Origin: an uncultured Bacilli bacterium
Lineage (GTDB): Bacteria; Bacillota_I; Bacilli_A; RF39; UBA660
Assembly: GCA_934096945.1 (NCBI GenBank)
Contig: CAKOND010000005.1
Location: forward strand, 1 to 64,000
DNA: 64,000 nt
Direction: 5' to 3'
Both the position numbers and the translations under genes were made by a program. The notes under the pieces are model-generated. The model was given only the letters and a program-made list of their open reading frames with translations. It was not told the origin of the DNA and did not search any database. Below are positions 25,165 through 33,634 of the stretch, piece by piece; within the stretch, counting starts at the first letter, position 1; the number at the start of each line of letters is the position of its first letter.

Positions 25165-26945
25165 AAACTGTTTAACACTGATATTATAGTTACTCCGACA
25201 TCTGCAAATACAGCAAGCCATATTGGTGTTATACCTAAAATTGCAAGTACTAACATAATTATTTTAAACATTATGGCAAATATAATATTAGACAATACTA
25301 TTTTCTTTGTTATTTTGCTTATTTTGATAGCATCAGCAAGATTACTTAAATCATCTTTCATTAAAACTATATCACTAGCTTCAATTGTGGCATCACTACC
25401 TATTCCTCCCATAGCTATACCAACATCTGCACATTTTATAACCGGAGCATCATTTATTCCATCACCAACAAAAGCTGTTTTATTTTTCATTTTATATTCT
25501 TCTAAAATATTCACCTTATCTTGAGGAAGTAAATTACCATATGCTTTATCTAAATTTAACTTTTTTGAAATAATATTTACTACTTCTTCAGCATCACCAG
25601 ATAACATTATTAAATTATTTATACCATCATTTCTTAGTTTATCTAAACTTTCTTTAGCATTTGTCTTTATTTTATCACTTATTACTATATACCCAAGTAA
25701 CTTTTTGTTTTTAGCAACATATACAATTGTACCTAGTTCTTTATTTTCTTCTACATCCATTTTGTTATATTTTAATAATTTTTTATTACCCACTAAAATA
25801 TTATCTTTACCAATAATGCAGCTTATCCCCGCTCCGCTTATTTCCTTAGCATTAGTTATTTTACTTTTAATTTCCTTTCCATAAGCTTTTTTAATAGATA
25901 AGGCAATTGGATGATTAGAGTTAGCTTCTGCTTCTGCTGCAAGCTTTAATAGCTCAACATCTTTATTATTTGCACTATATATCTTTGTTACTTCAAACAC
26001 TCCTTCTGTAATTGTACCAGTTTTATCAAATATAATAGTATGTATATTTACTAAATCATCTAATATGTTACTACCTTTAACAAGTATTCCTTCTTTGCTA
26101 CATTTACCTATGCCAGAAAAATAACCTAAAGGAACTGATATAACTAAAGCACATGGACAAGAAATAACAAGCATTTCTAAAGCTCTATATAACCATGTGT
26201 TAAAATTGCCCCCTAAAATGGTGGGAATAATTATAATTAAAATGGCAAGAAGGACAACAATTGGAGTATAAACTTTAGAAAATCTAGTAATAAACTTTTC
26301 AGTTTTAGTTTTCTTTTCTTCTGATTTTTCTAAAATTTCTATTATTCTACTAGCTGTACTTGTTTCAAATGTTTTAGTGGCCTTTACTTCAAGTACACCT
26401 TCTAAATTTATTGTACCACTTAAAACTTCACTATTTTTATAAACTGCACGTGGCACTGTTTCACCTGTTAGGCTTGAAGTATCTAAGTGACTTTCACCTT
26501 TTATTATAATTCCATCAAGAGCAACCTTTTCACCAGGTGTTACTACAAAAATATCTCCAACATTTGCATTATTTACATCTGTAATACCAATATCTTTCAA
26601 ATTTATTTTATCACTTCTTAAATCCATTAATTCCACTATTGCTTTTTTAGAGTTATTTACTGCTAAATCTGATAAATATTCACCAATTGAAAATAATAAC
26701 ATGACTAAAACAGCTTCTGGATACTCACCGATATAAAATGCACCTAAAGTTGCAATAATCATAAGAAGGTTTTCATCAAATATTTTCCCTTCTCTAATAT
26801 TTTTAAAAGCATTAAAATAAACTTCTTTAGAAATAAAAACATAACTTATTACTAAAAGGTATATATTTTCATTAAAAATCATGCCTAATACTAGTAATAT
26901 AATACTAATTATTATTCTAATTAAATCTTCATTTATCTTTTTCAT
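25140..26945 (-). CDS. Heavy-metal P1B-type ATPase (Zn/Cd/Pb export type)
   Basis: 601 residues, about eight membrane helices, no N-terminal metal-binding domain. The actuator TGE is in SLTGETVP, the membrane metal site CPC in VISCPCALVISV, the phosphorylated Asp in DKTGTITE, the His-Pro of P1B pumps in NSNHPIALSI and the hinge GDGINDAP. A late helix has WLAVFADVGVTIISVLNSLR, with the conserved Asp of Zn/Cd pumps. It would export soft divalent metals using ATP. It overlaps its ArsR-type repressor gene by 4 bases. Confidence 0.92.
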   Translation of the reverse strand: MKKINEDLIRIIISIILLVLGMIFNENIYLLVISYVFISKEVYFNAFKNIREGKIFDENLLMIIATLGAFYIGEYPEAVLVMLLFSIGEYLSDLAVNNSKKAIVELMDLRSDKINLKDIGITDVNNANVGDIFVVTPGEKVALDGIIIKGESHLDTSSLTGETVPRAVYKNSEVLSGTINLEGVLEVKATKTFETSTASRIIEILEKSEEKKTKTEKFITRFSKVYTPIVVLLAILIIIIPTILGGNFNTWLYRALEMLVISCPCALVISVPLGYFSGIGKCSKEGILVKGSNILDDLVNIHTIIFDKTGTITEGVFEVTKIYSANNKDVELLKLAAEAEANSNHPIALSIKKAYGKEIKSKITNAKEISGAGISCIIGKDNILVGNKKLLKYNKMDVEENKELGTIVYVAKNKKLLGYIVISDKIKTNAKESLDKLRNDGINNLIMLSGDAEEVVNIISKKLNLDKAYGNLLPQDKVNILEEYKMKNKTAFVGDGINDAPVIKCADVGIAMGGIGSDATIEASDIVLMKDDLSNLADAIKISKITKKIVLSNIIFAIMFKIIMLVLAILGITPIWLAVFADVGVTIISVLNSLRIFIKKL

Positions 26946-27238
26946 AGTTTTATTCCTTCTTTAATGTGTTCAAGTCCACATTCTATTATTATTTTAATAT
27001 GATTATCAGCAATACTATAATATATTACTTGTCCTTCTTTTCTAGTTTTAACTAAATTAGTACTTCTTAAATAGCTTAACTGGTGAGATACAGCTGATGC
27101 ACTTACTTTTATTTTGTTTGATATATCACCAACAGAGGTTTCGTTTTCAAGTAATACTTCAAGTATTCTAAGTCTTGTTGTGTCACTAAATACTTTAAAG
27201 AACTCACTTAATTCATTAATTATTTTAATATCTTCCAT
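26942..27238 (-). CDS. ArsR/SmtB-family metal-sensing repressor
   Basis: 98 residues, winged helix. SVGDISNKIKVSASAVSHQLSYL is the helix-turn-helix with the SAVSHQL recognition helix. The alpha-5 sensor is intact: Asp-x-His, then His 11 residues after that His and Glu three further on (ADNHIKIIIECGLEHIKEG), the pattern of CzrA/SmtB zinc sensors; the alpha-3 Cys site of CadC is absent. It precedes the pump, and a palindromic operator lies just upstream, so zinc binding should release the operon. Confidence 0.9.
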   Translation of the reverse strand: MEDIKIINELSEFFKVFSDTTRLRILEVLLENETSVGDISNKIKVSASAVSHQLSYLRSTNLVKTRKEGQVIYYSIADNHIKIIIECGLEHIKEGIKL

Positions 27239-27248
27239 ATTTTCTCCT

Positions 27249-27270
27249 TATATGAATATCTGTTCATATA
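27249..27270 (-). promoter_or_regulatory. Operator for the ArsR/SmtB repressor
   Basis: TATATGAA-TATCTG-TTCATATA, two perfect 8-base arms around a 6-base centre, like the 12-2-12 operator of CzrA/SmtB. It covers the predicted start of transcription, just after the -10 box. Confidence 0.8.
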
Positions 27271-27273
27271 TTC

Positions 27274-27302
27274 ATTATACTTTTATTATAGGATTATCGC
27301 AA
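27274..27302 (-). promoter_or_regulatory. Promoter of the metal-resistance operon
   Basis: TTGCGA (27297-27302), 17 bases, TATAAT (27274-27279) on the minus strand, directly upstream of the operator. Confidence 0.7.
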
Positions 27303-27331
27303 CTAAAAAGAAGTAACTTTACATTACTTCT
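27303..27331 (-). terminator. Terminator of the HNH-protein gene
   Basis: AGAAGTAA-TGTAAAG-TTACTTCT, 8-bp stem, followed by TTTTAGTT on the minus strand. Confidence 0.75.
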
Positions 27332-28352
27332 AAACTATTTTTTTAATATATCTACATTTTGGGTAATTATTGCATCCCATGAAAGGGCCATATTTTCCAC
27401 TTCTTTTAACCAATGTTCCTCCACATCTTGGACAAACATCATTAGTTTCAAAATCTTCTTTAGTTTTATCATTTTTTCCACTATTACATCTATCACATAA
27501 AGTTTGTAAATTACTCATGATAGTCTTTCCACCTTTGGATACTGGAATAATATGATCAACCTCAAGTTTTGCACCATCCTTCGATGTTATTCCACATTTT
27601 TGACAAGTAAAATTATCTCTTTTTAAAACATTGTATCTGATATCATCATTCATAATTTTTCTTTCTTGCCTTTTAGTTACTTCATACTTATTACCATTTT
27701 CCCATTCTTTATAAAGTTCTAATAATTCGTAATAATTTCTAAATCCGGTTCTTCTCTCATGAACATTACCGCCATTACTTTTATAATATGCGTCTAAATA
27801 AATTTTTATTAAAAAATCTTTTTTAGTATAAATTACCTTTTTCAGCACATTTTTTTCTATTCTTTTGTATGTTTTATCAGAATATTTAGTATTATTTACT
27901 GACTCTTGCTCTAAAATTTTCGCTACATTCTTCTCATACTCATCAAGCAAAGAAATATTGTATATTGAATTTTCAATATCTGTTCTAAGTCCTTTAATAT
28001 TATTTTCAATATGATATTTAATGATATCATTACCATTAACTCTATCTAAACTTTTTCTAGAATACTCTCTTTGTATAATATCACGTTTTTTACATCTTAT
28101 TTTTTTAAAATTTTTATTAAGTTCTTCAATTTGTTTTATTTTTTCACTATTATCTTTAATATTTTTTTCTCTTTTTTGGGATATTGTGTTTACTGTTATT
28201 AAAGAAATAGATATAGAAAGAATTAACGCAAGCATATTCAAATTTTCATGCATTTTATTATCAGTATTAAAATTTGATAATAAAGAAAATAATATTAAAC
28301 ACAATAAAAAACTAATCCCCGTTACTAATATAACTTTTTCCCATCTATTCAT
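27330..28352 (-). CDS. Membrane-anchored HNH nuclease with topoisomerase-type zinc finger
   Basis: 340 residues with an unusual order. Two membrane helices (about 7-27 and 40-58) are followed by a charged, partly coiled region (60-225). An HNH domain follows: RYNVLKRDNFTCQKCG, LEVDHIIPVSKGG, NLQTLCDRCNSGK, with catalytic His and two Cys pairs. The end is a C4 zinc finger of the topoisomerase I type: CPRCGGTLVKRSGKYGPFMG with CNNYPKC. The nuclease would face the cytoplasm. It is a single-gene unit with its own terminator. It may act in defence or DNA uptake, but nothing nearby proves this. Confidence 0.85.
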   Translation of the reverse strand: MNRWEKVILVTGISFLLCLILFSLLSNFNTDNKMHENLNMLALILSISISLITVNTISQKREKNIKDNSEKIKQIEELNKNFKKIRCKKRDIIQREYSRKSLDRVNGNDIIKYHIENNIKGLRTDIENSIYNISLLDEYEKNVAKILEQESVNNTKYSDKTYKRIEKNVLKKVIYTKKDFLIKIYLDAYYKSNGGNVHERRTGFRNYYELLELYKEWENGNKYEVTKRQERKIMNDDIRYNVLKRDNFTCQKCGITSKDGAKLEVDHIIPVSKGGKTIMSNLQTLCDRCNSGKNDKTKEDFETNDVCPRCGGTLVKRSGKYGPFMGCNNYPKCRYIKKIV

Positions 28353-28389
28353 AAATTACACTTCCTCACAATAATTTTAACAAATATTT

Positions 28390-28420
28390 TAAAAAAAGTA
28401 AAACCAAATTTAGCTTTACT
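28390..28420 (-). terminator. Terminator after the LiaF-like gene pair
   Basis: AGTAAA and TTTACT arms around a 12-base loop, then T7 on the minus strand; overlaps the last codons of 28416-29201. Confidence 0.65.
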
Positions 28421-29201
28421 TATTTGTATTGATTATTATACTTCCAATACCACCATCTATCTTGATGTCATTTACACCTTCACCCACTGTTGCATCCTTT
28501 GAATAGTCTTCTCCATTAATAGTTATGCTACCAAAACCTTTGCTTGCTTTAATAGTATAATCATTACCATTTAAATCAAGTATTAATTCTCCAATACCTT
28601 GTTCTATTTTATTATTACCATGTAAACTACCACTAAAATAAAATTTTCCAGCTCCCATGTCTAAATCCAAATCTTCTAGTACTGAACTCATAATATTAAG
28701 CTCACCTGCTCCACCATCAATATCTGTTTTACCAGAAATTAAATTATTGATAATTACTTTACCTGCTCCTTGATCTAAGTTAAATCTACTTGTGTTTATA
28801 TCACTAATTTCGAGCTTTCCAGCATCAACATCAATACTTAAATCTTTTAAATTATTTGGAATAGTAATTATTACTTTACTAATGCTTTTGTTTCTAAAAA
28901 CATTTACACTTTTTTCTTTAATTGTTAAAGTATTACTTTCTTCATTTACTTTAAATCTTTTACTTACATTATCTGCAGTTACATTTAATGCATCACCTTT
29001 TTTAATAACTAAATTGGATGTCCCCATATCAATTTTAATATTCTTTATTTCACTAGAATAGTTTTCATTCATATTTATGTCATTATTAACTGAAAATATA
29101 CTTGATGCAAAGTAAACAACAATATTAATTACGCTTACAATTATAAATATTGCTAAACATATCGCAAAAGCTTTAATTAGTTTTTGAGTTGTTTCATTCA
29201 T
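28416..29201 (-). CDS. Membrane-anchored beta-strand repeat protein (DUF4097-like)
   Basis: 261 residues. One N-terminal membrane helix (about 10-35) and an outside domain of short repeated strands with G-A-G-K/E-L turns (DVDAGKLEI, DQGAGKVII, DGGAGELNI, DMGAGKFYF), as in DUF4097/adhesin-like right-handed beta repeats. Such proteins often accompany LiaF-like sensors of cell-envelope stress. It is coupled to the upstream gene by an ATGA overlap. Confidence 0.75.
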   Translation of the reverse strand: MNETTQKLIKAFAICLAIFIIVSVINIVVYFASSIFSVNNDINMNENYSSEIKNIKIDMGTSNLVIKKGDALNVTADNVSKRFKVNEESNTLTIKEKSVNVFRNKSISKVIITIPNNLKDLSIDVDAGKLEISDINTSRFNLDQGAGKVIINNLISGKTDIDGGAGELNIMSSVLEDLDLDMGAGKFYFSGSLHGNNKIEQGIGELILDLNGNDYTIKASKGFGSITINGEDYSKDATVGEGVNDIKIDGGIGSIIINTNK

Positions 29202-29887
29202 TTTATTTCAATGCCTCCGAATAAGGCGAAACCATCTACATAAATTGTTTTCTTCGCATTCTTATTTGCTTTTTCATCCATACTTTCACTTGTTACTCCG
29301 CCGAATATTGGTGTAGATTTAATCTTTACTTCTACATCTTTTGGAACGAGAATTGTTATACCTGCAAAGATAGCACTTGCTTTAATATATGTTTCATTTT
29401 TTAAATCAGCATCTCTTAAGTCTAATTTAATAGAACCAAAAACAGCATCTAAATTAGCTTTTTCAAATTTTTCTTCAGATTTATTAATATTTTGTTCTCC
29501 GAATGTCGCAGTTATTACTTCAACATTTGAAAAATCAGCATTATCTATTTTTTCTTTAACATCTGCTTTAATCTTATTTCCAAATATTAAAGAAAGACCT
29601 ATGATAACCACTATAGCTGGTAACAAAATTTCCCATAGAATGTCAAAATCAAATACATCTAAACTACCTAAAAGAAGAAAAATACCAATTACTAAACATA
29701 TCGCAGATGATACTTTTCCATTATTTTTAGGGTTAACTAAAGATATAGCACTTGGCACAATAATAAATAAAGTCCACCAACCATCAAAGAATATGTTAAT
29801 GTCTGTTACTCCGGTTCTGTTTAAACCCCAGATAACACCAATAACTATCAAAACAACTCCCCATAAAATACGACTTAAATTTTTCAT
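29198..29887 (-). CDS. LiaF-like membrane protein
   Basis: 229 residues. The first 105 residues hold four membrane segments with RILWGVVLIVIGVIWGLNR at the start, as in LiaI/LiaF N-terminal domains. The remainder is a DUF2154-like beta domain (VITATFGEQNINKSEEKF, AIFAGITILVPKDVEVK, FALFGGIEIK). In other Bacillota, LiaF holds the envelope-stress kinase LiaS inactive; no LiaRS genes are in this window, so a different role is possible. Confidence 0.8.
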   Translation of the reverse strand: MKNLSRILWGVVLIVIGVIWGLNRTGVTDINIFFDGWWTLFIIVPSAISLVNPKNNGKVSSAICLVIGIFLLLGSLDVFDFDILWEILLPAIVVIIGLSLIFGNKIKADVKEKIDNADFSNVEVITATFGEQNINKSEEKFEKANLDAVFGSIKLDLRDADLKNETYIKASAIFAGITILVPKDVEVKIKSTPIFGGVTSESMDEKANKNAKKTIYVDGFALFGGIEIK

Positions 29888-29910
29888 CTAAACTCACCCT
29901 TTCTTAAGTC

Positions 29911-32097
29911 TTAAATATTAATTGGATTAAAATCTATTTCTAATCTAATATCCTTATTCATTATAAACAAATTATCTAGTTCTTTCAAGTATTTTCTTAA
30001 ATTATCACATTTTTTATATTTTAATATTATTTGCATTCGGTATTCATTATTAAATTTAAATACTTGCGCAGTTGTTGGTCCTAGAACAATTACATCATTT
30101 AAATTTTTATCTAAGTAAGTTTTAACTTTCTTGCTGGTTTCTATTGTATTTTGATAATCTTTACCTATTACTTTTAAACTCACTAAATAAAAATATGGCG
30201 GATATTTAAGTTTTTGCCTAAAGTTCATTTCATGAAGATAAAACTTATCATAACTATTTTCTTGGACACATTTTATCACATAATTATCGGGATTAAATGT
30301 TTGAATAATAACCTCACCAGGTGATGTGCTTCTACCACTTCGGCCCGCGACTTGATGAAGAAGAGAAAATGTATTTTCACTTGCCTTAAAATTAGGGATA
30401 TTTAGTGTAGTATCAGCATTAATAACTCCAACTAGGGTTACTTTAGGAAAATCTAATCCTTTACTAATCATTTGTGTTCCTAGTAAAATATTATATTTTT
30501 CATTTTTAAAATCTTCAATTATTTTTTCATGAGTGCCTTTATTTCTTGTTGTATCTTGATCCATTCGAACAATACTTGCACTAGGCATTAACTCTTTTAA
30601 TTTTTCTTCCAGTTTTTCGGTTCCAAGTCCATAATAATTTAAAGCCTTTTCATGACACTTTGGACATACATCTTCACAGCGCTTTTGATAACCACAATAA
30701 TGACATATTAAATTATTAGTACTTTTATGATATGTTAGGGTTATATCACACGATGGGCATTTATATGTAAAACCACAATTACTACATGTAATAAAGGTTG
30801 AAAAGCCTCTTCGATTTAGAAGTAAAATAATTTGTTCATTTTTAGATATTTTTTCTTTCATTTTAGAAATAAGTAGATCACTAAAAATCATATTTTTTTT
30901 CTTCATTTCATCTTCCATATTTACTACATATATCTTAGGTAAAATGGCACTGCCCACTCTATTTTTTAAAGTAAGTAACGTATAAACGCCTTTATCTGCT
31001 CTAGCTTTACTATCTAATGATGGCGTTGCACTTGCAAGCACAACAGGAATATTATTATATTTTCCACGGTATATTGCTATATCTCTGGCATGATATCTTG
31101 GATTATTATCTTGTTTATAGCTACTTGCATCTTCTTCATCAATAATTATAATACCTAAATTTTGAAGGGGAGCAAATATAGCACTTCTGGTGCCTACCAC
31201 AACATGAACTTCCCCGCGATATATTTTTAAATACTCATCATATTTTTCACCTTCAGATAAAGAACTATGTAAAATAGCAACATCACTTCCAAAGGCTTCA
31301 TAAAATCTTTTGGCAATTTGATGTGTCAGGCTAATCTCAGGAACTAACACAATTCCTGTTTTACCTCGATTTATAACTTCTTCGATTAGCTTTATGTAAA
31401 CTTCAGTTTTTCCAGAACCAGTTATACCATAAAGTAAGAAAGGTTCATACTTTTCAAAGGAGTCCTTAACTTTTAAAAACACTTTATTCTGATCATCAGT
31501 AAGTTTTTTTCTTATATTACTCCTTTCTTTATTAATTCGATATTTTTGTACCTTTTCAATATCTAGCACACCATTTCCAAGTAGTGTTTTAACTAAGGCT
31601 AGACTATAATTTTTCTTTAGGACTTTACCTTTTTCTAATAATTCATCTATTATTTTTATTTGACTCTTTCTTTTATTTTGGTAAAGATTTTTATATTCTA
31701 ATGCTTTTTCTTTATCTTTAATAAATATATATTCATCATATAAATCATAATTAGATTTTTGCTTTTTTACTTTTAAACTAGAAGGAAGCATTGTTTGATA
31801 GGCAGTAATTAATGTACATAATGTATTTTCAGATAAATACTTACCTAAATCCATCAGTTCTTTATTTAAAACTAATTTTTCATCCACAATGCTTGATATG
31901 TACTTAATTTCATATGATACATCTTCTTTTAAAGTATTTAAAATGTCAGTTATGAAACCCACGACTTCTTGATAACCAAACGGAACCATTACTTTCATTC
32001 CCACTTTAAGATTATCCCATAGAGCATTTGGAATCATGTATATAAATTCTTTATCTAATTTTTTGATGCTATATTCTATAATAACTTTTGCGTACAT
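29911..32097 (-). CDS. priA: Primosomal protein N' (PriA helicase)
   Basis: 728 residues from ATG 32097 (GGAGG 5 bases upstream). An N-terminal fork-binding domain covers about 1-190. Walker A is GITGSGKTEVY, followed by ASATPSLDS and two zinc modules (CSNCGFTYKCPSCD and CHYCGYQKRCEDVCPKC), and the C-terminal helicase motifs include GRSGRSTSPGE. Walker B reads DEED rather than the DEEH usual in PriA. The enzyme reloads DnaB at stalled forks. It has its own promoter inside the terminator after rpe. Confidence 0.95.
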   Translation of the reverse strand: MYAKVIIEYSIKKLDKEFIYMIPNALWDNLKVGMKVMVPFGYQEVVGFITDILNTLKEDVSYEIKYISSIVDEKLVLNKELMDLGKYLSENTLCTLITAYQTMLPSSLKVKKQKSNYDLYDEYIFIKDKEKALEYKNLYQNKRKSQIKIIDELLEKGKVLKKNYSLALVKTLLGNGVLDIEKVQKYRINKERSNIRKKLTDDQNKVFLKVKDSFEKYEPFLLYGITGSGKTEVYIKLIEEVINRGKTGIVLVPEISLTHQIAKRFYEAFGSDVAILHSSLSEGEKYDEYLKIYRGEVHVVVGTRSAIFAPLQNLGIIIIDEEDASSYKQDNNPRYHARDIAIYRGKYNNIPVVLASATPSLDSKARADKGVYTLLTLKNRVGSAILPKIYVVNMEDEMKKKNMIFSDLLISKMKEKISKNEQIILLLNRRGFSTFITCSNCGFTYKCPSCDITLTYHKSTNNLICHYCGYQKRCEDVCPKCHEKALNYYGLGTEKLEEKLKELMPSASIVRMDQDTTRNKGTHEKIIEDFKNEKYNILLGTQMISKGLDFPKVTLVGVINADTTLNIPNFKASENTFSLLHQVAGRSGRSTSPGEVIIQTFNPDNYVIKCVQENSYDKFYLHEMNFRQKLKYPPYFYLVSLKVIGKDYQNTIETSKKVKTYLDKNLNDVIVLGPTTAQVFKFNNEYRMQIILKYKKCDNLRKYLKELDNLFIMNKDIRLEIDFNPINI

Positions 32098-32117
32098 TAA
32101 AGCCTCCATGTAATAAT

Positions 32118-32147
32118 ATTTTATCATGAGCCACAAATAAAACTCAA
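32118..32147 (-). promoter_or_regulatory. Promoter of priA
   Basis: TTGAGT (32142-32147), 18 bases, TAAAAT (32118-32123) on the minus strand; the -35 lies in the 3' arm of the rpe terminator. Confidence 0.55.
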
Positions 32148-32165
32148 GCATTTTTCTACTTGAGC
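32136..32165 (-). terminator. Terminator after rpe
   Basis: CTCAAG (minus arm 32159-32164) and CTTGAG (32143-32148) pair across a 10-base loop, followed by TTTTATTT on the minus strand. It ends the kinase-rsgA-rpe run. Confidence 0.65.
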
Positions 32166-32175
32166 TTGTATTTTT

Positions 32176-32808
32176 TTAACATGATTTTTTTAATTTTTCT
32201 ATTTGTTTTTCAAAATCTTTTGACATACAGATAAATGAACCAGAAATTACTCCATCAGCATCTAATACTTTCTTTATTGTTTTATCATTGATGCCACCAT
32301 CTATATAAATCTCAAAGTTATTTTCATCTTTATAAGATAGTAATTCTTTAAGACGGTCTTCTGTTTCTTCTAAAAATTTTTGACCACCTTTACCTGGTAC
32401 AACACTCATTAAAAGAACTCTGTCTACATAAGGAAAGTAATGGGAAAAATCTTTAATACTTTCATCAGGATTTATAGCAATTCCTCTTTTTACTTCGTGA
32501 TAAGATAATTCGTTTAATATTCCAAGTGCTCCCGGTTCAGTTTTGGGATGAATATATACACACTCTGGATATAATAAAAGAATTTTATCTAGGTATTTAC
32601 TGGGTCTATTTACCATCATATGAATATCCACTGGCTTGGTATTATCTTTAAATAGTTCTTGTAAATAATCTATATCAAAATTTTTTGTTCCAGCATAAAT
32701 GCCATCCATCAAATCAACGTGCACACTATCTGCACTTGTTTCATTAATTAAATCTATTGTTTTTTTTACATCGTATATACTATTTATATAACTTACGGTT
32801 ATTTTCAT
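32176..32808 (-). CDS. rpe: Ribulose-phosphate 3-epimerase-like protein
   Basis: 210 residues, TIM barrel. The four metal ligands of the family are present: His and Asp in VHVDLMDG, His in DIHMMV and Asp in IYIDGGIN; the loop VLLMSVVPGKGGQKF binds phosphate. The first strand (TVSYINS) differs from the common SPSILSAD. It converts ribulose-5-phosphate and xylulose-5-phosphate. The order with rsgA and PrkC upstream is common in Bacillota. It overlaps rsgA by 29 bases. Confidence 0.85.
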   Translation of the reverse strand: MKITVSYINSIYDVKKTIDLINETSADSVHVDLMDGIYAGTKNFDIDYLQELFKDNTKPVDIHMMVNRPSKYLDKILLLYPECVYIHPKTEPGALGILNELSYHEVKRGIAINPDESIKDFSHYFPYVDRVLLMSVVPGKGGQKFLEETEDRLKELLSYKDENNFEIYIDGGINDKTIKKVLDADGVISGSFICMSKDFEKQIEKLKKSC

Positions 32809-33634
32809 GGCACTCCTTTATAAATCTGGTATAATTAATGTATCTTGAAGGTAGTATTTCTTCCTTAGTTACTCCATCAATTACTTTGCACCCTTTTTCT
32901 TTTAAATGATTACAATCTTTAAAATCACAACTGTATTTATTAAATTCTAAAAAACTTTTTTTTAATTTTTCACCATCTATATTTTTCAAGTCTAGAGCTG
33001 AAAATCCTGGTGTGTCAACAAAATATATTTTCCCAATTTTGTATATTTCTGTATGTCTGGTAGTATGCACACCACGATTTAAAGCATCACTTATTGGTTT
33101 AGTTTCTAAATTTAGCTTTTTATCTAATTTGTTAAGTAAACTTGATTTCCCCGCTCCGGTTTGACCAGTTAAAACCACTAGTTTATTTTTAAGTAATTTC
33201 TTTAATTTACTTAAATGTTTATTATCAGTTACTTCAATACCTATTTTTTTATAATATTTTATTAAGTTTTTTAATTCACTCATTTCTTTTTTATTTAGTA
33301 AATCAAGTTTAGTTAAACATATAACTGGTTTAATATTATTTGCTATAATAACACATAATTCTTTATCAAGTAAACTAAGTGATAAATCAGGCTTTTTTAC
33401 ACTTGTTACAATTAAGGCTATATCAACATTACTTACAACTGGCCTGTCAAGTTCATTTTTTCGTGGAAGTATTTCTTCAATAGTTAGAGTTTTCTCATCT
33501 ATTTTTACTATATCACCCACCAAAGGGGAAAGCCCTAAATTTCTGAACTTTCCCCTGGGGCTACAAATATAATTTCCTTCTTTAGCTGTAACTGTATACT
33601 GGTTACTTATTTGTTTTGTTATTCTACCTTCCAT
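32780..33634 (-). CDS. rsgA: Ribosome small subunit-dependent GTPase RsgA
   Basis: 284 residues from ATG 33634, which overlaps the kinase stop (ATGGAAGGTAG); a longer open frame to 33685 lies inside the kinase gene. The order is OB fold, then a circularly permuted GTPase with LTKLDLL (G4) before GQTGAGKSSLLN (G1) and DTPGFSAL (G3), then a zinc site (SCDFKDCNHLKEKGC). It acts in late 30S maturation. Confidence 0.95.
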   Translation of the reverse strand: MEGRITKQISNQYTVTAKEGNYICSPRGKFRNLGLSPLVGDIVKIDEKTLTIEEILPRKNELDRPVVSNVDIALIVTSVKKPDLSLSLLDKELCVIIANNIKPVICLTKLDLLNKKEMSELKNLIKYYKKIGIEVTDNKHLSKLKKLLKNKLVVLTGQTGAGKSSLLNKLDKKLNLETKPISDALNRGVHTTRHTEIYKIGKIYFVDTPGFSALDLKNIDGEKLKKSFLEFNKYSCDFKDCNHLKEKGCKVIDGVTKEEILPSRYINYTRFIKECHENNRKLYK

